From positions 1 through 64,000 of the IMG/VR virus record IMGVR_UViG_3300045118_000047: a stretch of DNA of 64,000 nt; one strand, written 5' to 3'. Within the stretch, counting starts at the first letter, position 1. The number at the start of each line of letters is the position of its first letter. Source of the stretch: a virus. This document shows positions 44,502-52,098 of this stretch, piece after piece. The position numbers and the translations under genes were made by a program. A model generated the notes under the pieces. The model saw only the letters and a list, made by a program, of their open reading frames with translations. It did not search any database and was not told where the DNA came from.

Positions 44502-45197
44502 GTGTACTTCGACATGCAATTGACCATCGTGGTCACAAACGCTTGCGACCGGAGATGTGAGTTGTGTGTGGCTCAATGGCTGCGACGGGACGAACCCCGT
44601 TACATGATGACGCTGGATCAGATCGCTGATTTTGTCGTGTGTACCAAGCAGTCGGATTATCGGTTCCGTTACGTTACCGTGACAGGCGGAGAGCCGACGT
44701 TGTGGCCGTATTTGCAAGATGCCGCCACTATGCTGGGACTGGCTCGGATTGCCGACTGTCTGTTGTTATACTCGAACGGACACAACCCCAAAGCGTTTAC
44801 CCCCGAACTGATGAAGTTGTTTTCGGCGGCGAAGCTGTCGGGATACCCGGACGAGCACTATGCCGAAATCTTGGCGCGGTATCCAGACAAGGTATCGATC
44901 TATCCGATCCCAGAACATGTTGTTCCGCCTACGGAGCCGGTTGCGAATTCATTACCGGCGCAGTGTTTGTGTTTTGGACCGGCATATTATGACGGCAGGG
45001 TGTATCCATGTCTGGGCGGATTTCTGGACGATCATCGGATGGGTCGTAGAACGCCGGGCAAACCGATCTGTCGGGGATACATGGATGATTTCGATCCGGG
45101 CAAAGTTGTCATGCAGGAGACTTGTCGGTACTGTGTGACCAACCTGCCGGTGTGGACGGCATCGCCAAAGAAACCAGTGACCAACAACAGGAGATGA
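44502..45197 (+). CDS. Radical SAM protein, copy 1
   Basis: A 231-residue protein; GTG at 44,502 is chosen because it aligns with the N-terminus of the paralog that follows. CDRRCELC (residues 15-22) is the CxxxCxxC [4Fe-4S] motif and TVTGGEPTLWP the GGE motif that binds SAM. A C-terminal set of cysteines (CLCFGP, YPCLGG, CRYCVTN) could hold a second cluster. Without the full TIM-barrel length it is a compact, activase-like member. Substrate unknown. Confidence 0.85.
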   Translation: MYFDMQLTIVVTNACDRRCELCVAQWLRRDEPRYMMTLDQIADFVVCTKQSDYRFRYVTVTGGEPTLWPYLQDAATMLGLARIADCLLLYSNGHNPKAFTPELMKLFSAAKLSGYPDEHYAEILARYPDKVSIYPIPEHVVPPTEPVANSLPAQCLCFGPAYYDGRVYPCLGGFLDDHRMGRRTPGKPICRGYMDDFDPGKVVMQETCRYCVTNLPVWTASPKKPVTNNRR

Positions 45198-45198
45198 C

Positions 45199-45909
45199 AT
45201 GTACTTTCCGTTCAATATGAACGTCATTGTGACGGGAGAATGCAATCGCAGGTGCGAGCATTGCTGTATCCATGTGATTCGAGAGCAGAACAGCGGGCAC
45301 ATGATGACGATGGACCATGTGGAAAAACTAATCAGGGCCACTTTGGACTCACACTACCGATTCAAGACTTTGCTGGTGACTGGCGGAGAACCGGTATTGT
45401 GGCCTTTATTGACGGACGCATCGAAGCTGCTGAGAGAATCGAATCTTGCCGACAAGATGATGCTGTTCTCCAACGGCGACATCGTACCGGCCTTTACTCC
45501 GAAGCTCATGGACCTGTATGACATCGTAGCGTTGTCTGTGTATCCTGACTCGGATCACCGGATATTGTCCCAGAAGTATCCGGGAAAGATTCAGTATTGC
45601 ATGGCGCTAGAGCATTTCCCGTTGCCGACCGAAGCCGTGCCGGGGTGTCTTCCAGCTCAGTGCAACTGTTTTGGACCAGTGGTCTATAACGGACTTGTCT
45701 GGGAATGTTTTGCCTATCTGGTTGCCATGCGGCTGGGGAAAACACACACAGGGCGAGAGATTTCCGTCGGGTATATGGATGGATTCGATCCCCAACGTAT
45801 CATTCGTAACGAGTTGTGCCAATGGTGTCTGACGAATCAAAAGGCGATCATCGGTTTGCCACGGTGTCAGCCGGTAAACCTGCGGAAAAGGTCCATATCA
45901 AAGTCGTGA
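45199..45909 (+). CDS. Radical SAM protein, copy 2 (tandem paralog)
   Basis: A 236-residue paralog of the preceding protein, starting one base after its stop. It has CNRRCEHC at residues 15-22, LVTGGEPVLWP, CNCFGP, and CQWCLTN near the end. The same cysteine pattern in both copies argues that the C-terminal cluster is functional. The tandem pair could form a heterodimer or modify two related targets. Confidence 0.85.
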   Translation: MYFPFNMNVIVTGECNRRCEHCCIHVIREQNSGHMMTMDHVEKLIRATLDSHYRFKTLLVTGGEPVLWPLLTDASKLLRESNLADKMMLFSNGDIVPAFTPKLMDLYDIVALSVYPDSDHRILSQKYPGKIQYCMALEHFPLPTEAVPGCLPAQCNCFGPVVYNGLVWECFAYLVAMRLGKTHTGREISVGYMDGFDPQRIIRNELCQWCLTNQKAIIGLPRCQPVNLRKRSISKS

Positions 45910-45940
45910 TCTTGTAATGCAGAAGAAAGAAGGGGGAGAT

Positions 45941-46564
45941 ATGAGAGTAGCGGCATTGGCAGAGCTGATTCGGTCTGGAAAGAAGCCGGTGGTTAGGCTG
46001 ACGGACCCACCGTGGGAAGACTCATGGGGCGAGAAGGGTATGATCGCCGAAGTGGTTTCCGTCCGGGATTCTGACGTGGATGAAGGTCTGGTCGAGTTCG
46101 TGTTCGATTACAACCGCTTTCGTGCCGATAATCTTCTGCTCCAGTCCCACCAGTATTTCATCTACAAGGATGGGGCGGAGAAAGGCATGGGAACAGCTTT
46201 TGAAGCCGGGATGATGGACGAGAAAGACATCAAGGAAGAGTACGTCGCCGATCTCAAGGACAACATCAACGTGGAGTTGGTCGCAGAGACCGGGCTGTTG
46301 GCAGAGTATGTTTCGTCCGGTTCGGTGATTCCCTATGCGGAGTGGCTGGAGCACAGAGTGAATGCGCTGCTGAACGAAAAGGAAGCATTGCAGCGGGAAA
46401 AGGACAAGCTCTTGCGGGAGATTCACGGATCGCCCAAGCCCCGGAGACAGGATACGTGGCTGGAACAGATCAGGGTCTTGATTCCACTGGCGAATCGGGA
46501 AGGGTGTTGCGACGCGGCAGACTATCTCAAACAGTTGGTAGAAGCGGGAGTAAGAAGGTCGTGA
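45941..46564 (+). CDS. Hypothetical protein with N-terminal tag-like helix
   Basis: A 207-residue protein; ATG at 45,941 follows AAGGGGGAGAT. The first residues (RVAALAELIRSGKKP) weakly resemble the tag. A beta-rich part and then a coiled coil (LNEKEALQREKDKLLREIHG) follow. Function unknown. Confidence 0.75.
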   Translation: MRVAALAELIRSGKKPVVRLTDPPWEDSWGEKGMIAEVVSVRDSDVDEGLVEFVFDYNRFRADNLLLQSHQYFIYKDGAEKGMGTAFEAGMMDEKDIKEEYVADLKDNINVELVAETGLLAEYVSSGSVIPYAEWLEHRVNALLNEKEALQREKDKLLREIHGSPKPRRQDTWLEQIRVLIPLANREGCCDAADYLKQLVEAGVRRS

Positions 46565-46752
46565 AGAAGCCAGTGAAATGCGGATGTGATTTCGTGCGTG
46601 GCCCGGATTGGAACCCAGTCGTTCGGACACGATTAGGGGCAGCCGCGATGGGTATGCGCACGATGCCGGAAGACCTGCGCCGACTGGGGTTTGGCGTGTC
46701 GGTCTGCGACTGTGGTGATTACTTCCGAATCAGCTATGGGAGAAAATGCTGA
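46561..46752 (+). CDS. Small cysteine-containing protein
   Basis: A 63-residue protein from GTG in a GTGA overlap with the previous gene. CGCDF near the start and CDCGDYF near the end make a likely four-cysteine zinc site. It overlaps the next start. Function unknown. Confidence 0.6.
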   Translation: MKKPVKCGCDFVRGPDWNPVVRTRLGAAAMGMRTMPEDLRRLGFGVSVCDCGDYFRISYGRKC

Positions 46753-47099
46753 TGAATCACCCAGCAGATGTGGCCAAAGCTGCCGAAGCGGAACTTCGCA
46801 AACTGTTTCCGGGAAGTGATTTTTCCGAAGAAGACGGCTTTAGCGACATCATCAATGCGGATGGCACAGTCAGCCCGCACAACTTCAAGCCGGTTTGGGA
46901 GTACAAGTACGTCCGCTTTGCTGACGGCGAAGTGCGGTTCTGTGATGCCTGTAGTACGTCTCATTCTCATGGGAGACCCGCTGGGTGGTCAGGTTGTGCC
47001 CCCGGTATCGGCTGGCAAGATCAAAGTCCGGTATGGCAAATGGGCGATCACCGAAGGCGGAAGTACGACGGCCAAGCTCCAGCGGCGAGAGAGCGATGA
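46746..47099 (+). CDS. Hypothetical protein, possibly frameshifted C-terminally
   Basis: A 117-residue frame. Residues 1-70 look like genuine protein (ADVAKAAEAELRKLFPG, YVRFADGEVRFCDAC); the last ~45 residues are Gly/Arg/Pro rich and look like a wrong frame. From 46,945 the neighbouring frame becomes protein-like. Either two overlapping genes or a shift near 46,945. No family recognised. Confidence 0.5.
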   Translation: MLMNHPADVAKAAEAELRKLFPGSDFSEEDGFSDIINADGTVSPHNFKPVWEYKYVRFADGEVRFCDACSTSHSHGRPAGWSGCAPGIGWQDQSPVWQMGDHRRRKYDGQAPAARER

Positions 47100-47157
47100 G
47101 AAGTACATCACCAAGGCGCTGGGTCCGAAGTTCACCTACGACATCGAAGTCTTGTAA
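46945..47157 (+). CDS. Small hypothetical protein overlapping the previous gene
   Basis: A 70-residue frame from ATG at 46,945, strand-rich (PVVRLILMGDP, KIKVRYGKWAITEGG, FTYDIEVL), inside the end of the preceding frame. The ribosome site is weak. It may be the true C-terminal part of the preceding protein after a frameshift, or an independent overlapping gene. Confidence 0.45.
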   Translation: MPVVRLILMGDPLGGQVVPPVSAGKIKVRYGKWAITEGGSTTAKLQRRESDEKYITKALGPKFTYDIEVL

Positions 47158-47166
47158 TGGATTGGT

Positions 47167-47415
47167 ATGAAAGTGCGAAAGCTCAAGGCGGGGTCTAAGA
47201 TCGAAGTCGGCGACTTCATCCTTCACGACTCATGGATGGGAAAGAAGTGGTATAAGATCGTCCGGGTCACTGAGAAGTTTGCTGTCGTCGCGTGGAATGA
47301 CGTTGGACGGGGACGGTTCCCAAGGGTGGTTCCTGAGATCGGCCTGAAGCCCTGTGGGGAGCGGAATGTCTGGGCTAGAGTGGAGTATTCGGCTTGGCGT
47401 CCGCTGGAGCCATGA
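47167..47415 (+). CDS. Small SH3-like hypothetical protein
   Basis: An 82-residue beta-rich protein (KIEVGDFILHDSWMGKKWYKI) resembling small phage SH3-type proteins. It overlaps the next gene by four bases. Function unknown. Confidence 0.65.
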   Translation: MKVRKLKAGSKIEVGDFILHDSWMGKKWYKIVRVTEKFAVVAWNDVGRGRFPRVVPEIGLKPCGERNVWARVEYSAWRPLEP

Positions 47416-47615
47416 AGATTCCCGTAACATACGTGATCGTGCCGGAGACCCGGATGCGGGTGATTCGGGTGGATTTCCACCCTTCCAATAAGCGCAAGCT
47501 CGTACAGGACGTGCGGCACAAGAAGGTGGTTGGTCGGGAAATCTATCCCGGCCAGATAAACCGGCGGGTCCTGTGGAGCAAGGCCAGAGTTCAACGGCAT
47601 TTTGTCCGGGTGTAG
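47412..47615 (+). CDS. Small basic hypothetical protein
   Basis: A 67-residue, strongly basic, beta-type protein starting in an ATGA overlap. No family recognised; could bind nucleic acid on charge alone. Confidence 0.6.
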   Translation: MKIPVTYVIVPETRMRVIRVDFHPSNKRKLVQDVRHKKVVGREIYPGQINRRVLWSKARVQRHFVRV

Positions 47616-47618
47616 TCT

Positions 47619-47655
47619 TCACAATTCTTTGATATTCCATCCATAGTAGGAAGGT
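47619..47655 (+). promoter_or_regulatory. Type-A promoter-like motif
   Basis: TTCACAATTCTTTGATATTC ending at 47,638, then CATCCATAGTAGGAAGG before the start at 47,669. The ATAGTAGG tail matches the copy at 36,136. Confidence 0.6.
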
Positions 47656-47668
47656 TATCGGAGAATCT

Positions 47669-48415
47669 GTGATGGACGATTATCGGGTGCGGTGTGTCGC
47701 CGAAGCGGTAGCCGTCGCTGCCTATCCTAGACTGAAGCTGGAGCGGACGATTTCCACGTCTCCGCAGGTGATTCAGGTCTGGACAGTTGATGGCGAGCAT
47801 ATTCGGACATACATGGACGAAGAGTTCACCAACTTCGGCCAGCATTACCGTTTCCCATTCATCCCAGAGTTCGAGTTCTGGATTGACAAAGAAGGCTCGT
47901 GTGATGAGCTGGGTTATTTCGTCGAACATCTAAAGGTTGAATGGGGATTGATGCGGGATGGCAAGAGTTACAGCGAAGCCATCATAGAAGCAGATAGGGT
48001 TGAGCGAGACTTGCGGCGAAAGGATGGCGACATCAAGCGGCTGATCGATCCCGTGCGCAGAGTGGTGGACCCCAAGCTCGTCAGAAAGAAGCTGCTAAAG
48101 ACGCTGGAAAACGGGGTAAAGGTCTGGCTGGTTAACGGGTGTCTTGTTCGTAGCGTTTTCAACATTGACTTCACACACGGCGGACACGAGTACGTTTACG
48201 AGTTCGTTCCACCAATGGATGTGTGGATCGATGATGACCTGAGCTGGGAAGAGCGCGGGTTGGTGATCCTGCATGAGCTTCACGAGCGAAACCAGATGGA
48301 GAAAGGGATGCCGTATTCCAAAGCACACGCCGAGTCGAGCGCCTTGGAGCTTCATTGTCGGCATTCCCCGGATGAGTTGCATGATGCACTTTCAGTAGAA
48401 GGGTGGTCAGCATGA
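47669..48415 (+). CDS. Duplicated-domain protein with HELHE-type motif
   Basis: A 248-residue protein (GTG at 47,669 or the adjacent ATG at 47,672) made of two ~110-residue copies. The second has VILHELHERNQMEKGMPYSKAH, a motif I know from small metal-dependent-looking phage proteins; the first has VEHLKVEWGLMRDGKSYSEAI at the same place, with the first His replaced by Val-Glu-His spacing and the second lost. Both copies start with VW(T/L)V(D/N)G. One copy appears inactive. Function unknown. Confidence 0.7.
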   Translation: MMDDYRVRCVAEAVAVAAYPRLKLERTISTSPQVIQVWTVDGEHIRTYMDEEFTNFGQHYRFPFIPEFEFWIDKEGSCDELGYFVEHLKVEWGLMRDGKSYSEAIIEADRVERDLRRKDGDIKRLIDPVRRVVDPKLVRKKLLKTLENGVKVWLVNGCLVRSVFNIDFTHGGHEYVYEFVPPMDVWIDDDLSWEERGLVILHELHERNQMEKGMPYSKAHAESSALELHCRHSPDELHDALSVEGWSA

Positions 48416-48896
48416 ATGACAGGATAGCGTCGCAAGAGCTTGTTGGCGTGGCGAGAAGCCTAGTGGCAGACAGTAAAGAGATCGTTGAGAAAGGAATTGC
48501 GGCAGCCATCAGTGCTCTCAACTATCTGCCGGTGACGTATGCTTTTCCCGATCCCGAAGATGGTCGTATTGCCAAGGCGAAGATGGTCGTATTGCCAAGG
48601 CGAAGGTGCAGGAAGCTGTGGACATATTGGATGCTGTGTTGTCCAGCCTTCCGACTCCTGTAATTTACAACGTCTATGGGCTTGGCAGTGGTGTTTTATC
48701 GTTCGACGATGCGTCTAAGCTCGTTGCCGCGATGAGATCAAAGGGGATTCGTCAAACTGGTGTTGATCGGTCGGGAGCCATTCGTCGAGAGCTTCAGGGT
48801 CAACCTACTTTCGATAAGCTGGCTGGGCCGATGTATGATGGTCCCAAGAAGGTGCGTTACGAAACTTGGGAGCTGAACGAGCGTCTTTCTGTGTAG
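48412..48896 (+). pseudogene. Tagged protein gene broken by a 23-bp tandem duplication
   Basis: The first part (from ATG 48,412, with tag ASQELVGVARSLVADS) runs in one frame up to DPEDGRIAKAK; the rest (VQEAVDILDAVLSSLPTP onward to 48,896) is in another frame. Between them GATGGTCGTATTGCCAAGGC is duplicated with period 23 (48,559 and 48,582). Removing one copy restores a single ~153-residue protein. As sequenced, translation would stop at 48,663, or an internal start could make the second half. This could be a mutation or a phase-variable switch. Confidence 0.85.
48559..48604 (+). repeat. 23-bp tandem duplication causing a frameshift
   Basis: Two exact 23-base copies, 48,559-48,581 and 48,582-48,604. 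The unit is not a multiple of three, so the host gene is split into two frames. Confidence 0.97.
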
Positions 48897-48904
48897 GAGC
48901 CGTG

Positions 48905-49723
48905 ATGCCGGATCAAGACACAGCATCGAAAATAATCCCTGTTCCCGGCATGGACCGCTCCAAGCTGTTCCGAGTTGCACGGGAGATGCTTGGCATGGCC
49001 CGCGAGATGATCGGGGCCGTGGTAAAGGAGAAGTGGGAGCCGCCAGAAGGAAAACGAAAGTCGTGGCGGAAAAAGCTCCCGGACGGAACGTATGAGTATC
49101 GAGATACGCCGCCGGAAGACCAGCAGCCCAAGAAACCAGATGAGCAGGGCAAAAAGGTGCAGTACAAGATGCACCTTCGTCTGGATAAGCCGAAGCTGAA
49201 GGAAACCCTTTCTCACGGTCACTTTTCCATCATCTCTGCTGGGCGCAACCCGAATGATCCGCATGAAGCCGCCATGTCTCCCGATGCCGAGTTCTTTCAT
49301 CATAGACATGAGAATTTGCGCGGGGAGTTGGAGAGACGCGGGCTGCGATATACCGAAGTGGTCGGGCATTATGGCGGCAAGGAGTCGAGCTTTTTGGTGT
49401 TCCATGATGACACTGAGCTAACGCCAAAAACTCAGAAGTCGGTCATCGTTCATCACCGGGACAAGGACGAGTCCGACCGTAACCGCAAGGTCATCGAAGA
49501 GATTGGTCACAAGTTCAATCAGGACAGCGTGCTCCACGGGGCAGAAGGACGGAACGAGATTGTCTTCACAACAGGCAAGAAAGTCGGCAAAACCTGTGGT
49601 GGAAAGGGCTGGAAGGAAGTGCCGGACGCCAAGGACTTCTACACCGATATTAAGCTCGAAGGGAAGCAGCACACGAAGTTCAATCTGGACATCCATGAGT
49701 GTTTCGAGAAGGGGCTACTATGA
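48905..49723 (+). CDS. Tagged protein with DUF3293-like domain
   Basis: A 272-residue protein; ATG at 48,905 follows GTAGGAGCCGTG. Near residue 17 starts a tag-like MDRSKLFRVAREMLGMAR. A Lys/Pro-rich linker follows, then a domain with HFSIISAGRNPNDPHEAA ... YTEVVGHYGGKESSFLVFHD that resembles DUF3293-like proteins (an ISA.NP motif followed by an E-S-F/L motif). Biochemical role unknown. A four-base overlap joins it to the next gene. Confidence 0.68.
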   Translation: MPDQDTASKIIPVPGMDRSKLFRVAREMLGMAREMIGAVVKEKWEPPEGKRKSWRKKLPDGTYEYRDTPPEDQQPKKPDEQGKKVQYKMHLRLDKPKLKETLSHGHFSIISAGRNPNDPHEAAMSPDAEFFHHRHENLRGELERRGLRYTEVVGHYGGKESSFLVFHDDTELTPKTQKSVIVHHRDKDESDRNRKVIEEIGHKFNQDSVLHGAEGRNEIVFTTGKKVGKTCGGKGWKEVPDAKDFYTDIKLEGKQHTKFNLDIHECFEKGLL

Positions 49724-50049
49724 ACAAGATGAAGGCAGCACGCGATCTATTGGATGTTGCAAGGAGCTTGGCGGCGGCTCCTGAAGAGAAGGCAACTGCG
49801 TTCCAGCGTGACGGGGACGGTTTCGTGACGGTATCGTTCCGGGTGAAGGGAGATGCCCTGCATTCTTTCTTGAAACTCCTGAAGCAGTGCGAGTATATGG
49901 GCAGCGTGGGACATACCTTCAAGATCGTGATCGATCCCGAAGGCGGGAAAGACCGGAAGCGGGAAGTCGGGTTCGACGGTGACGGAGCTGACCGGGTGAA
50001 AGACATCTTGGTCAATGGCGATCTGTTGCCGGAAAAATTCGAGTGGTAG
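49723..50049 (+). CDS. Small tagged hypothetical protein
   Basis: A 108-residue protein with N-terminus AARDLLDVARSLAA, a near-consensus tag, followed by a beta-alpha domain (GFVTVSFRVKGDALHSFLKLL, TFKIVIDPEGG). Overlaps the previous stop. Function unknown. Confidence 0.78.
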   Translation, partial: NKMKAARDLLDVARSLAAAPEEKATAFQRDGDGFVTVSFRVKGDALHSFLKLLKQCEYMGSVGHTFKIVIDPEGGKDRKREVGFDGDGADRVKDILVNGDLLPEKFEW

Positions 50050-50059
50050 GAGATACATC

Positions 50060-50395
50060 ATGCGGATCAGAAATATGTTGTCTGTCCTAGCTGACTCGGT
50101 ATCGGGTAGCAAAGTGTATTGGATGAAGGGTAGGGATGGCCATCTGTCTGTTTGTGCCAGCGTATCTGGTAAAACAGAGCAGGCTGAAGGGGAAGGGTCC
50201 AAACATCTTGCCGCCAGAGCAGAACGACTGGTTGTATCTGGGGCAAGGAAAGCGCGTCTTGCGTCGATAGAGACTGGCGTTTTGATGGGTGGGGATGGGA
50301 ACGGAAGGATTGTGGCTACTGCTATTGCCGACATCCCGCCAATGCCGGGCATTGAGTCTCGGTTGGTGGGTGCCGGAATAGCACAGCTCCGATAG
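50060..50395 (+). CDS. Small hypothetical protein
   Basis: A 111-residue protein; ATG at 50,060 follows TAGGAGATAC. The first residues (RIRNMLSVLADSV) are a weak tag match. No family recognised. It is the last gene before the RNA island. Confidence 0.65.
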   Translation: MRIRNMLSVLADSVSGSKVYWMKGRDGHLSVCASVSGKTEQAEGEGSKHLAARAERLVVSGARKARLASIETGVLMGGDGNGRIVATAIADIPPMPGIESRLVGAGIAQLR

Positions 50396-50411
50396 GCTGA
50401 AATTTTTCTGG

Positions 50412-50441
50412 AAAACATTTCAGTCACAGGAGTATAGTATC
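50412..50441 (+). promoter_or_regulatory. Putative promoter at the start of the RNA island
   Basis: AAAACATTTCAGTCACAGGAGTATAGTATC carries a TATAGT -10 box with the GAGTATA context seen at 40,290 and 54,285. Written in two parts: AAAACATTTCAG and GAGTATAGTA. It probably starts the transcript covering 50,447-51,229. Confidence 0.5.
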
Positions 50442-50446
50442 TTTGT

Positions 50447-50707
50447 TGCGTGAAGCACGCTTCAGAGAAGGGATACTTCAGCTAACGGTTCTAAGGTAGC
50501 TCAGGTCCAAGCCATCCGAATGGATGCTATGTTCGGAATGGACGACACAGCGAGTAGCGACAGAGTGGCATCTGTCTGAGAACGGGGAGACCCGGCGCTA
50601 CGTTTCAGCGGCCATAGCCAGCGCAAGCTGGTTTGGTGCGGAAAGCCATTCAAGAAAGGCCCTTTTCGATTATCGGTGCCAACGCACTTTCATCTAGGGA
50701 TGGGAAT
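50447..50707 (+). ncRNA. Structured leader or ncRNA with 23S helix-71-like hairpin
   Basis: About 260 bases between a promoter and the gene at 50,708. GAAGC-AC-GCTTC is a hairpin at the start. At 50,483-50,500 TAACGGTTCTAAGGTAGC differs by one base from the universally conserved TAACGGTCCTAAGGTAGC of 23S rRNA (around E. coli 1920-1935); here it is closed by AGCTA/TAGCT. Further stems follow (CAGCGCAAGCTG). It may be a cis-regulatory leader of the basic protein or a separate RNA. Confidence 0.5.
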
Positions 50708-51229
50708 ATGAGTCAAACAAGACAGCAGCGGAAGCAGCAGCAAAAGCGCGTCAATCGCCAGAAGAAGATCAGAAAGCTCCACAACATCCAGCGCAACTTG
50801 GCCGAGCAAAGATTTCGTCTGGATGTCGAGCTGAATGGAGAGTGGCGGATTGGGGTCAAGCATTGGCGTCACATCAGCTTGATCGAGAAGCACCGTGACG
50901 AAACGGAGCGGCTGCGCAGGGCTGGTCAGGAGATTGTTGCCGGTCGGGTGGTGGACCTGATGACCGGAAAGATTATCTTGAAGATCGAAGCATCGAAGCC
51001 GAAGGGCGCGGCTCCTGATAAGATCGCGGATGGCGTTCGGGCGGCGGATTTCAGCGCGAACATCGGAGAAGGCGAAGGTCAGCAAGTTGGAAGCAAGGGA
51101 CCTGAGCCGGTAAACTCGGAAGAACAGCAGAGCCAAGGACCTGCCGGGATCGTGGAGTCGGAGCAGAAGCCGGAAGGTCCGAAGGGGCCAGTGCAAAAGT
51201 TCTTCCGTATTCTGGGTGGTCGTCGGTAA
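50708..51229 (+). CDS. Basic hypothetical protein inside the RNA island
   Basis: A 173-residue protein from ATG at 50,708 (AGGGATGGGA precedes it), the only clear protein gene in the 50.4-54.7 kb region. The N-terminus is strongly basic (RQQRKQQQKRVNRQKKIRK), suited to RNA binding; the C-terminal ~70 residues are Glu/Gly/Pro rich and end KFFRILGGRR. No family recognised. Its position suggests a protein partner of the RNAs (inference). Confidence 0.7.
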   Translation: MSQTRQQRKQQQKRVNRQKKIRKLHNIQRNLAEQRFRLDVELNGEWRIGVKHWRHISLIEKHRDETERLRRAGQEIVAGRVVDLMTGKIILKIEASKPKGAAPDKIADGVRAADFSANIGEGEGQQVGSKGPEPVNSEEQQSQGPAGIVESEQKPEGPKGPVQKFFRILGGRR

Positions 51230-51335
51230 TGTGGTTTTGACCGGGCGATGTGAAAAGCAAGCCGAGTCATTCCCTTAGCGGGGAAGAAGACAGGGGAAGC
51301 GTAGCGTCGGAGAGTGGGTTAGCGCCCATCCCGGT

Positions 51336-51347
51336 TGTTCTTTGAAA
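51336..51347 (+). promoter_or_regulatory. boxA-like antitermination element 1
   Basis: TGTTCTTTGAAA matches bacterial rRNA-leader boxA sequences (NusB/S10 binding). It lies at the start of a structured, untranslated stretch. Confidence 0.6.
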
Positions 51348-51626
51348 TGAAAAGTCTGTAAAGTAGCTCGTCCATCCGACTGACGACGTGTCGGACAGCG
51401 GGTGAAAATCAGGAACGGAAAGAAAGCCGTTCACGGTAGGCCGGAGTGGTAACACGCTTCGGCGGACATCCTGCCGTCAATAGTAGGATGCTGCTGCTCC
51501 CGTCCGAAAGGATCAGGAGAGACACGGGGCTGACATCGGGTAACACCTAGATGGCACAGGCTCGTAGGCCAAGACGGAATACCGAAAGGTATGCCTGCCC
51601 GATGAAAGAAAGGACAGACCGACAGA
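51336..51626 (+). ncRNA. Structured ncRNA candidate A
   Basis: No coding potential is evident. Several good hairpins: GAACGG/CCGTTC (51,413-51,433), CATCCT/AGGATG (about 51,469-51,491), GAATACC-GAAA-GGTATGCC (about 51,577-51,595). It contains short 23S-like words AGCGGGTGAAAA and GGGTAACAC, which alone could be chance. It begins at a boxA-like element and ends at the next promoter. Confidence 0.45.
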
Positions 51627-51632
51627 CTTTTC

Positions 51633-51661
51633 TCCATATCGCCGGAGACATCTGGTAATGT
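51633..51661 (+). promoter_or_regulatory. Type-B promoter: TCCATAT-N15-GTAATGT
   Basis: TCCATAT at 51,633-51,639 and GTAATGT at 51,655-51,661, spacing 15, placed 5 bases before boxA element 2. It should drive the GTPase-centre-like RNA. Confidence 0.75.
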
Positions 51662-51666
51662 GGGTG

Positions 51667-51678
51667 TGTTCTTTGACA
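51667..51678 (+). promoter_or_regulatory. boxA-like antitermination element 2
   Basis: TGTTCTTTGACA right after the type-B promoter, at or near the expected transcript 5' end. Confidence 0.65.
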
Positions 51679-51679
51679 G

Positions 51680-52080
51680 AATAGGCAGGGGAATGTTGGC
51701 TTAGAAGCAGCCAGATAGAAATATCAGTTTTCTCTTGCTGGCGTGATTGCCATAGAATACAAGGGGGAACTCATCTAAGGAGTGAATCGCTGAGCATTGC
51801 TCCGTGAGTGTCATGGGGAAACCTGACTACTCGGAGTAACGCAATAGGGATTGGGCAGGCCGGACGGAACCGGATGTCTGGACATACGTTGGGTGAAAAC
51901 CCAACTAGCACCCTTCTCGCAAGGAAGGAGAGGACGCCAGAGTGTACTGCCCTATTGTGCGGCAAAGGAGGTTGCGGCTCCCGTGTGGGTGAATAGTCTT
52001 TCGTGTGGTAGAAGCATAACCCGCAAGGCCATACTCAATCGCATGGTGGATTCTTTGGCGTAATAGCACACCTTTGCTTG
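51680..52080 (+). ncRNA. ncRNA candidate B with 23S GTPase-centre (L11-site)-like ends
   Basis: At 51,694-51,713 TGTTGGCTTAGAAGCAGCCA is identical to the helix-43 hairpin of 23S rRNA (around E. coli 1058-1080), the L11/thiostrepton site. At 52,058-52,070 GCGTAATAGCACA matches the helix-44 strand GCGTAATAGCTCA with one change. GCAGGGG (51,685) can pair with CCTTTGC (52,071) like helix 42. The two halves are separated by about 345 bases of other structure (for example GTTGGGT-GAAA-ACCCAAC). No protein frame is convincing. Promoter and boxA precede it. Confidence 0.6.
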
Positions 52081-52086
52081 TTCTGT

Positions 52087-52098
52087 TGTTCTTTGACA
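52087..52098 (+). promoter_or_regulatory. boxA-like antitermination element 3
   Basis: TGTTCTTTGACA, identical to elements 2 and 4, at the start of the next structured stretch. No promoter is obvious immediately upstream, so it may lie inside one long transcript. Confidence 0.6.

Noticed and set aside
51680-52080. A second group I intron between the two halves of the GTPase-centre-like RNA
   Set aside because: Short GACTA/TAGTC words resemble P7, but I could not build a convincing P, Q, P3 or P1, so chance pairing is as likely.
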